Shown here piece by piece: positions 13,950 through 18,392 of a stretch of 18,392 nucleotides of DNA. The notes below the pieces were generated by a model. The model made no database searches, was not told the DNA's origin, and saw only the letters and a program-made list of their open reading frames with translations. Source of the stretch: Chloroflexota bacterium. GTDB lineage: Bacteria; Chloroflexota; Limnocylindria; Limnocylindrales; CSP1-4. The DNA lies in NCBI GenBank assembly GCA_025935655.1, contig JAICUV010000040.1, forward strand, positions 1 through 18,392, written 5' to 3'. Position 1 is the stretch's first letter. Every line of letters starts with the position of its first letter. A program made the translations under genes and the position numbers.

Positions 13950-14231
13950 ATGGCGCACAAGAAGGCGGGCTCGAGCTCGAAGAACGGCCGCGACAGCGTC
14001 GGCCAGCGGCTCGGCGTCAAGGCCGGTGACGGCCAGCTCGTGCACGCGGGGTCGATCATCGTCCGCCAGCGGGGGATGACCTTCAAGGCGGGCGAGGGCG
14101 CGGGCCTTGGACATGACTACACGGTCTTCGCGACCGTCACGGGCAAGGTGCGCTTCGAGCACGAGACCCGCGACAAGAAGCGCATCCGGGTGATCCCGGT
14201 CGCGACCGAACCGGCGACGGCCGAGGCGTAA
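13950..14231 (+). CDS. rpmA: 50S ribosomal protein bL27
   Basis: bL27 lies near the peptidyl-transferase centre, its N-terminal arm reaching the P-site tRNA. The 93-residue product begins MAHKKAGSSSKNGRDSVGQR, then LGVKAGDGQLVHAGSIIVRQRG and GAGLGHDYTVFATVTGKVRF, all canonical. There is no cleaved N-terminal extension of the Firmicutes kind: Met is followed directly by AHKK. A ~14-residue tail rich in Ala, Thr and Pro exceeds the shortest family members slightly. The start ATG is 3 bases after the rplU stop, and its ribosome site (GAAGGA) lies in the last codons of the DUF1508 tail, so translation of the two is probably coupled. The expected downstream obg is absent; rpmE follows instead. Confidence 0.97.
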   Translation: MAHKKAGSSSKNGRDSVGQRLGVKAGDGQLVHAGSIIVRQRGMTFKAGEGAGLGHDYTVFATVTGKVRFEHETRDKKRIRVIPVATEPATAEA

Positions 14232-14298
14232 GCCTCGCCATAGCGGCGACCACCGGCGGGCGACGGCCCCGTACGGACGGCGTCGAAGGAGCACACAC

Positions 14299-14511
14299 GT
14301 GAAGCCCGACATCCACCCTCGGTACGTCCAGGCGAAGGTCCACTGCGGATCCTGCGGGACGGAGTTCGAGGTCGGCAGCACCCGCGACGAGATGCGCGTG
14401 GACGTCTGCAGCAACTGCCACCCGTTCTACACGGGCAAGCAGAACATCATCGACACGGCCGGTCAGGTCGAGCGCTTCCAGCGCCGCCTCGAGCGCCAGG
14501 CCCGCGCCTGA
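14299..14511 (+). CDS. rpmE: 50S ribosomal protein bL31 (zinc-binding form)
   Basis: The 70-residue product matches bL31: MKPDIHPRY at the start, VHCGSCGTEF with Cys16 and Cys19, VCSNCHPFYTGKQ with Cys37 and Cys40, and a basic tail. The four cysteines make this the C+ (zinc-binding) type, which in other bacteria is replaced by a C- paralogue under zinc starvation. The GTG start has an excellent AAGGAG at 14286-14291, 7 bases upstream. It lies 67 bases after rpmA and is the last gene before tandem hairpins, so it is probably part of the same transcript. It bridges the 50S and 30S subunits. Confidence 0.97.
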   Translation: MKPDIHPRYVQAKVHCGSCGTEFEVGSTRDEMRVDVCSNCHPFYTGKQNIIDTAGQVERFQRRLERQARA

Positions 14512-14516
14512 CCTCG

Positions 14517-14534
14517 CGGCCGGGATCCCGGCCG
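14517..14534. terminator. First hairpin after rpmE (18-base perfect palindrome)
   Basis: CGGCCGGGATCCCGGCCG is perfectly self-complementary and begins 5 bases after the rpmE stop. It has no T tract of its own, so it is best seen as a 3'-end stabilising or helper hairpin in front of the second stem. Confidence 0.5.
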
Positions 14535-14548
14535 AGCCACCACCGACG

Positions 14549-14575
14549 ACGGCGCCCGAACGGGCGCCGTTCTCG
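14549..14575. terminator. Rho-independent-like terminator between rpmE and the ABC permease
   Basis: ACGGCGCCCG and CGGGCGCCGT form a 10-base stem around AA (in practice a 9-base stem with a 4-base loop), followed by a weak T-containing stretch TTCTCGATTC. It lies between two convergent genes and may serve both, although the T tract is poor. Confidence 0.65.
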
Positions 14576-14585
14576 ATTCCCGGGC

Positions 14586-15356
14586 CTACAGCTCGCGCGA
14601 GCGGAACGCCAGCTGCGCGCCGACGGCGGAGACCACGATCAGCGTGACGGTGCCGAGGACCGCGGTGAGCGCCGCCCCGGCGTCGGTGACGCTACCCGTC
14701 GACGCGAGCTCGATCGCCGGCACCGTCAGCCCCGAGGGCAGCAGGTGGTCGAGCGCCGGGATCACCGCCGCCAGGCTGATCACGACGAGTGCGACGAACC
14801 CCAGGCCGGCGGCCGCGGTCGTGGACCCCGTGGCGGCGGACGCGAGGAAGGTGAGGGCGGCCCAGGCCAGCAGTCCGAGCCAGGACAGCACCGCCATCGC
14901 GACCCAGCCACCGATCGGCAGCGGCTCGAACAGGATGGCCGTGTAGATCCACGCCACGACCGTCGCGGCTGCCACCCCGACCGCGAGCACGACCGCGATC
15001 GCGACCAGCTTCGCGGCCAGGAAGGCCCCGCGCGTCGCGGGCTGCGCGAGCACGAGGGCCGCGGTCCCGCGGTCCAGCTCGCCCGACACGCTGCCCATCG
15101 CCAGCGCGATCGCCGCGAGCGCGCCCAGCTGACCCAGGTTCTTCTGGAGCTGCACCAGTGCGTCCGCCGCGACCGGCGTCGGGATGGGGATCGGCAGCTG
15201 GTCGCCCAGCGTGGCCGTGAGGATCTGGGGGAGGTACTTCGCGGTCAGCGGCGACACGATCCCGACCACGAGGAACAGCACGGCGACGATCGGCAGCCGC
15301 CGCGTCCGCCACGCCTCGAGCAGCTCCTTGCGCGCGAGGATCCCGAAGCCGCTCAT
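14586..15356 (-). CDS. ABC-2-type transporter permease (YxlG-like)
   Basis: This is the membrane subunit of an ABC exporter, 256 residues. It begins MSGFGILARKELLEAWRTRR, the cytoplasmic amphipathic start typical of ABC-2/NatB-like permeases, followed by a first helix. A periplasmic loop of about 30-40 residues (TATLGDQLPIPIPTPVAADA) follows, then about five more helices. ELDRGTAALVLAQPATRGAFLAAK is the conserved intracellular coupling block, in which E-x-D/E-R-G-T is the family signature. The start ATG at 15356 overlaps the ATPase stop as ATGA. The protein ends FRSREL just inside the rpmE terminator. Most similar in arrangement to the Bacillus sigY-operon exporter YxlFG. The substrate is unknown. 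Confidence 0.85.
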   Translation of the reverse strand: MSGFGILARKELLEAWRTRRLPIVAVLFLVVGIVSPLTAKYLPQILTATLGDQLPIPIPTPVAADALVQLQKNLGQLGALAAIALAMGSVSGELDRGTAALVLAQPATRGAFLAAKLVAIAVVLAVGVAAATVVAWIYTAILFEPLPIGGWVAMAVLSWLGLLAWAALTFLASAATGSTTAAAGLGFVALVVISLAAVIPALDHLLPSGLTVPAIELASTGSVTDAGAALTAVLGTVTLIVVSAVGAQLAFRSREL

Positions 15357-16747
15357 GCCGACGCCTCCTCGGCGCGCGCGTCCGGCCGCTCCCCGGTGAG
15401 CCGGAGAAACACGTCCTCCAGCGTGGGACGGGCACGGGCGACGGAGATGACCGCGATCCCGGCCGCGGCGACGGCGGCGAGGATCGACCGGGCGGCCCGC
15501 TCCGGGTCCGCGACGGCCACCGTGAGCAGCCCGTGGTCGAGCGATGTCGCCGTGACCCACGGCTCGGCGCGGAGCGTCGCGGCGAGCGCCTCCAGCGCGA
15601 CGCCCTGGCCCGGCTCCGCCTCGACCCGCCACACCGGGAGCGCGTAGCGATCGAGGAGGCCGGCCAGCTCGCCCTCGACGACGAGCCGCCCGTGGTCGAG
15701 GATCGCCACCCGGTCGCAGATCCGCTCGACGTCTGCCAGGACGTGGGTCGAGAACAGGACCGTCGTCTCGGCCCGGAGCGCGGCGATGAGGTCGAGCACG
15801 TCGCGGCGGCCCTCCGGGTCCAGGGCGCTGACCGGCTCGTCGAGCACGACGACCGGCGGCCGGTGGACGAGCGCGCCGGCGATCCCGAGCCGCTGGCGCA
15901 TGCCCCCGGAGTAGGTCCCGGCACGGCGATCCGCCGCCGACGCGAGGTCGACGCGCGCGTGCGCGTCCGACACCGCGCGGTCCAGGGCGCCGCCGTCGAG
16001 GCCGTGGAGCCGGCCGAGCAGCCCCACCTGCTCGCGGCCCGTCATCCAGCCGTACGCGCGCGGGTCCTGCTCGAGGTAGCCGAGGCGGCGGCGCACGCCG
16101 ACGGGGTCGACGGCGACGTCGATGCCGGCGACGGTCGCGCGCCCCGACGTCGGCCGGGCGAGACCGGCGAGCAGGCGCAGGGTCGTGGTCTTGCCGGCGC
16201 CGTTGGGACCCAGCAGCCCGAACACGGAGCCGGTCGGGACATCCAGCGAGAGGCGGTCGAGCGCGAGCACGCCGCCCGCGTAGCGGCGGGTCAGCCCCTC
16301 GGTGCGGATCGCGGGCGGGGCGTCCGGCGCCCCCGAGAGGCGCACGGGTGCCGGCGGCTCGAACCGGACAGGGGCGGGCGGTGCGATGGCCGCGGCGGCG
16401 ACGGGAGCGACCGGTGCCGGAGCCGGCGGTGCTGCCACGGGTGCGGCCGTGCTCGGGGGTGCGGCAGCCACCGGCGGGTCGTGCGGGCTTCCCCAGCCGG
16501 GCATCGCGCCAGGCGCCGGCGCCGTGTCCTCGGGCACGCCCTCCACCCGGCCGACGAGGAAGTACAGGATCGGGCCGATGAGGTTGACGAACACGATGAT
16601 CACGGCCCACAGGCCCTTGTTGCCGCCGCGGACCGCGCGGTCGTCGCGGATCAGGTCCACGACCGCCGCGATGAGCAGCCCGAGCTGGAGGAGCACGACG
16701 GGGACGAGCAGGAGCAGGAGCTGCGGGTCGATCCCGTTCAGGGTCAT
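15353..16747 (-). CDS. PLDc_N membrane module fused to ABC transporter ATPase (YxlE-YxlF-like fusion)
   Basis: Residues ~8-67 form two transmembrane helices with LWAVIIVFVNLIGPILYFLVGR, the hallmark of the PLDc_N (cardiolipin-synthase N-terminal) domain. Residues ~70-145 are a Pro/Ala linker. Residues ~147-365 are a complete ABC ATPase: Walker A GPNGAGKT at 180-187, Q-loop Gln227, signature YSGGMRQRL at 279-287, Walker B VVVLDEP at 299-305, SALD D-loop and switch His335. A ~95-residue C-terminal domain of the kind found in drug/lantibiotic exporter ATPases ends at PTLEDVFLRLTGE. The total is 464 residues, against ~300 for a normal subunit. ATG at 16747 with GGAG 8 bases upstream is chosen; the frame is open further up but unlike any domain. 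In Bacillus the equivalent modules are the separate genes yxlE and yxlF (family knowledge). It is coupled to the permease by ATGA. Cargo is unknown. Confidence 0.9.
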   Translation of the reverse strand: MTLNGIDPQLLLLLVPVVLLQLGLLIAAVVDLIRDDRAVRGGNKGLWAVIIVFVNLIGPILYFLVGRVEGVPEDTAPAPGAMPGWGSPHDPPVAAAPPSTAAPVAAPPAPAPVAPVAAAAIAPPAPVRFEPPAPVRLSGAPDAPPAIRTEGLTRRYAGGVLALDRLSLDVPTGSVFGLLGPNGAGKTTTLRLLAGLARPTSGRATVAGIDVAVDPVGVRRRLGYLEQDPRAYGWMTGREQVGLLGRLHGLDGGALDRAVSDAHARVDLASAADRRAGTYSGGMRQRLGIAGALVHRPPVVVLDEPVSALDPEGRRDVLDLIAALRAETTVLFSTHVLADVERICDRVAILDHGRLVVEGELAGLLDRYALPVWRVEAEPGQGVALEALAATLRAEPWVTATSLDHGLLTVAVADPERAARSILAAVAAAGIAVISVARARPTLEDVFLRLTGERPDARAEEASA

Positions 16748-16813
16748 GCGATGGGCTCCGTCGACAGCACAGGCACCCGAGCCCGAATGCGTCGCCGGGT
16801 TCGCCTCGCCGCC

Positions 16814-16843
16814 AACATAGACGGCAGGTGACGGGTGTGTCGA
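16814..16843 (-). promoter_or_regulatory. Candidate promoter for the ABC exporter pair
   Basis: On the minus strand, TCGACA at 16843-16838 (5 of 6 to TTGACA), an 18-base spacer and TATGTT at 16819-16814 (4 of 6). The predicted start near 16807 gives a 60-base leader. Confidence 0.4.
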
Positions 16844-16861
16844 GGGACGATCGGACCGCGC

Positions 16862-16870
16862 TGGTAGACT
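16862..16870 (+). promoter_or_regulatory. Candidate extended -10 for the SDR gene
   Basis: TGGTAGACT is a TGn plus TAnnnT extended -10. The predicted start near 16877 leaves a leader of about 53 bases that ends in GGAGGAG. It is divergent from the exporter promoter, 19 bases away. Confidence 0.45.
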
Positions 16871-16929
16871 CGGTGGGCCCGGTTCCGACCCCTGTCGCCG
16901 GGTCCCCGTCACGTCCCGGAGGAGCACCC

Positions 16930-17751
16930 ATGACCGACGACCGCGAGCGCTGGGCCCTGATTCTCGGGGCGTCCTCCGGCATGGGTGAGGCCACCGCGCT
17001 GACGCTCGCGGCGAACGGCTACCGGATCGCCGGCGTCCACCTGGACTTCCGCGCCGCGCTGGGGCACGTCGAGGAGATCAAGGCCAAGATCGCGGACCTC
17101 GGGTCCGAGGCGCTGTACTTCAACATGAACGCGGCGGACGACGAGAAGCGCGCCGGTGCGCTCGCCGCGATCCGGGAGCGGTTCGATCGCTCGGCGGCCG
17201 AGGGCCGCACGCCCTACATCCGGGTCGTGATGCACTCGCTCGCGTTCGGGTCGCTCGTGCCGTTCCTGTCCGAGGATCCGAAGGCCGGGGTGGATCGCAA
17301 GAAGATGGAGATGACCCAGGACGTGATGGCGAACAGCCTCGTCTACTGGGTCCAGGACCTGTGGCGGGGCGGGTTCCTGGCGCCGGGCTCCAAGATCTAC
17401 GCGATGACCTCCGAGGGCTCGACGAGGGTGGTGCCCTCGTACGGCGTGGTCTCGTCGGCGAAGGCGGCCCTGGAGTCGCACACGCGGCAGCTGGCGATGG
17501 AGCTCGCGCGGCTCGGGACCGGGGTCACCGCGAACACGATCCGCGCGGGCGTCACGGTGACGCCGGCGCTCATGAAGATCCCCGAGCGGGACGCGATCAT
17601 CGAGGCGGCGACCCGCCGCAACCCGACCGGTCGCATGACGACGCCCCAGGACGTGGCGAACACGATCCTCGCGCTGTCGGGCGAGGGAACGGAGTTCATC
17701 AGTGGCGAGGTCATCGGCGTCGACGGCGGCGAGTACATCACCGGGTCGTAG
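16930..17751 (+). CDS. Short-chain dehydrogenase, enoyl-ACP reductase-like (FabL/FabI type)
   Basis: This is a probable NAD(P)H-dependent enoyl-ACP reductase of fatty acid synthesis, 273 residues. The Rossmann start ILGASSGMGEATA (11-23) holds the Gly-rich cofactor loop. MHSLAFGSLVPF (101-112) resembles the FabI substrate loop. PSYGVVSSAKAALE has Tyr171-x6-Lys178, the spacing used by enoyl reductases rather than the Y-x3-K of most SDRs. The position matching E. coli FabI Tyr146 is Ser161, as in FabL-like proteins, where S-x-G-S precedes the catalytic Tyr. VIGVDGGEYI closes the fold. The start ATG at 16930 has GGAGGAG five bases upstream; the frame is open earlier but lacks support. Neighbours (an ABC exporter and a ribokinase) give no pathway hint. 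Another oxidoreductase activity is possible; FabL specificity is inference. Confidence 0.8.
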   Translation: MTDDRERWALILGASSGMGEATALTLAANGYRIAGVHLDFRAALGHVEEIKAKIADLGSEALYFNMNAADDEKRAGALAAIRERFDRSAAEGRTPYIRVVMHSLAFGSLVPFLSEDPKAGVDRKKMEMTQDVMANSLVYWVQDLWRGGFLAPGSKIYAMTSEGSTRVVPSYGVVSSAKAALESHTRQLAMELARLGTGVTANTIRAGVTVTPALMKIPERDAIIEAATRRNPTGRMTTPQDVANTILALSGEGTEFISGEVIGVDGGEYITGS

Positions 17752-17787
17752 GGCCTGGCGAAGGGAAGGGAACGGGGTGACGGTCCG

Positions 17788-18392
17788 ATGAGCGGTCGGG
17801 TCCTGGTCGTCGGGTCGGTCAACGTGGACCTGGTGGTCCAGACGGAGCGCCTGCCGCTCCCCGGCGAGACCGTGCTGGGCGGGACGTTCAAGCGGTTCCA
17901 TGGCGGGAAGGGCGGCAACCAGGCGGTCGCGGCCGCGCGACTCGGGGTGCCCGTGATGCTCGTCGCAGCGCTGGGCGACGACGAGTTCGGCGGTGACGCG
18001 CGCGCCGCGCTCGCCCGCGAGGGCGTCGGCACCGACGTGCTGGTGACGCTCGACCACACCGCGACCGGGGTCGCCCTGATCCTCGTCGACGCCAAGGCGG
18101 AGAACCAGATCGCGGTCGCGCCGGGCGCCAACGCCGGGCTCACGGCCGCCCACGTCCGCGCGGCGCTGGGACGGCTCAACCCGCACCACGGCGACGTGGT
18201 CATCGTCACCCACGAGATCCCGACCGCCGCCGCCCGCGAGGCGCTCCGGATCGGGTCCGAGGGCGGCGCGTGGACGGTGCTCAACCCGGCGCCCGCCGAT
18301 GGCATCGACCGCACGATGCTGTCGCTCGCCGACGTCGTGACCCCGAACCGCGGCGAGCTCGCCCGCCTGGCGTCGGACGACGCGCGCCGATC
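17788..18392 (+). CDS. rbsK: Ribokinase, PfkB family (3' end outside window)
   Basis: This enzyme would phosphorylate ribose to ribose-5-phosphate. The visible 201 codons start MSGRVLVVGSVNVDLVVQ with the N-V-D sugar-binding Asp at residue 13. The PfkB first signature follows as FHGGKGGNQAVAAARLG (about 33-49), then ALGDDEFG and the AENQIAVAPGAN loop characteristic of ribokinases, and NPAPAD and VTPNRGEL near the window end. The ATP site and catalytic D-x-G-A-G-D motif lie beyond the window. ATG at 17788 has GGGGTGA 7 bases upstream and follows the SDR gene after 36 bases, so the two may be co-transcribed. No ribose transporter is visible. A related PfkB sugar kinase is possible, but the N-terminal motifs fit ribokinase best. 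Confidence 0.9.
   Translation, partial: MSGRVLVVGSVNVDLVVQTERLPLPGETVLGGTFKRFHGGKGGNQAVAAARLGVPVMLVAALGDDEFGGDARAALAREGVGTDVLVTLDHTATGVALILVDAKAENQIAVAPGANAGLTAAHVRAALGRLNPHHGDVVIVTHEIPTAAAREALRIGSEGGAWTVLNPAPADGIDRTMLSLADVVTPNRGELARLASDDARR

Noticed and set aside
14232..14298. Possible regulatory element between rpmA and rpmE
   Set aside because: GC-rich with short imperfect pairing only; apart from the AAGGAG ribosome site nothing could be supported by eye.
13017..14414. Minus-strand open frame of 465 codons across rplU, rpmA and rpmE
   Set aside because: It covers three conserved ribosomal genes on the other strand and has repetitive Leu/Gly/Arg composition, partly because the DUF1508 repeats are read backwards.
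15533..16831. Plus-strand open frame of 432 codons opposite the ABC ATPase
   Set aside because: It is antisense to an ATPase with all motifs present, and its own translation has no domain.
16748..16927. N-terminal extension of the ABC ATPase to 16927
   Set aside because: It would overlap the SDR promoter region and adds 60 residues without membrane or domain features; ATG 16747 has a proper ribosome site.

Overview
The window is a GC-rich (roughly 70%) bacterial chromosomal segment. It has long shadow reading frames, many GTG starts and 4-base stop/start overlaps. Gene content and style suggest a rod-forming, non-model lineage, most likely Chloroflexota (Limnocylindria-like) or a similar high-GC phylum. 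That placement is inference; no rRNA or other decisive marker is present. No mobile element, CRISPR array, tRNA or rRNA was seen.

Left block (1-5887, all minus strand): one probable operon in transcription order parA, parB, gyrB, a PaaI-type thioesterase, an AlkD-like DNA glycosylase and gyrA (cut by the window edge). It joins chromosome segregation (ParABS) to DNA gyrase, and two accessory genes separate gyrB from gyrA. The divergent region 5888-6237 holds two perfect parS 16-mers whose starts are 45 bp apart, plus candidate promoters for both directions.

Centre (6238-11158, plus strand): mreD, mrdA (PBP2) and rodA form a cell-elongation operon. It is tightly coupled to a CPA2-type cation/proton antiporter. 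mreB and mreC are not present beside it. Facing it is a minus-strand J-domain protein with a C-terminal FGRYxGWSLGEI-type module. Divergent from that gene is a stand-alone DUF2344 (radical-SAM-linked) protein.

Right-centre (12835-14570): a well-formed promoter precedes rplU, rpmA and rpmE (L21, L27, L31). The rplU product is highly unusual. After a complete L21 domain the same frame continues through a Lys/Ala-rich linker into two DUF1508 (YegP-like) repeats, giving 332 residues instead of about 103. Tandem hairpins close the operon.

Right end (14586-18392): a minus-strand ABC-2 exporter pair follows. Its ATPase carries an N-terminal two-helix PLDc_N module, in effect a fusion of the separate YxlE and YxlF proteins of Bacillus, followed by a YxlG-like permease. 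Divergent from it is an enoyl-ACP-reductase-like SDR (FabL type, Y-x6-K), then a ribokinase cut by the window end.

The strongest candidates for something undescribed are the L21-DUF1508x2 ribosomal protein and the PLDc_N-ABC fusion. The parS/elongasome/gyrase layout and the naturally Val-83 GyrA are secondary points of interest.
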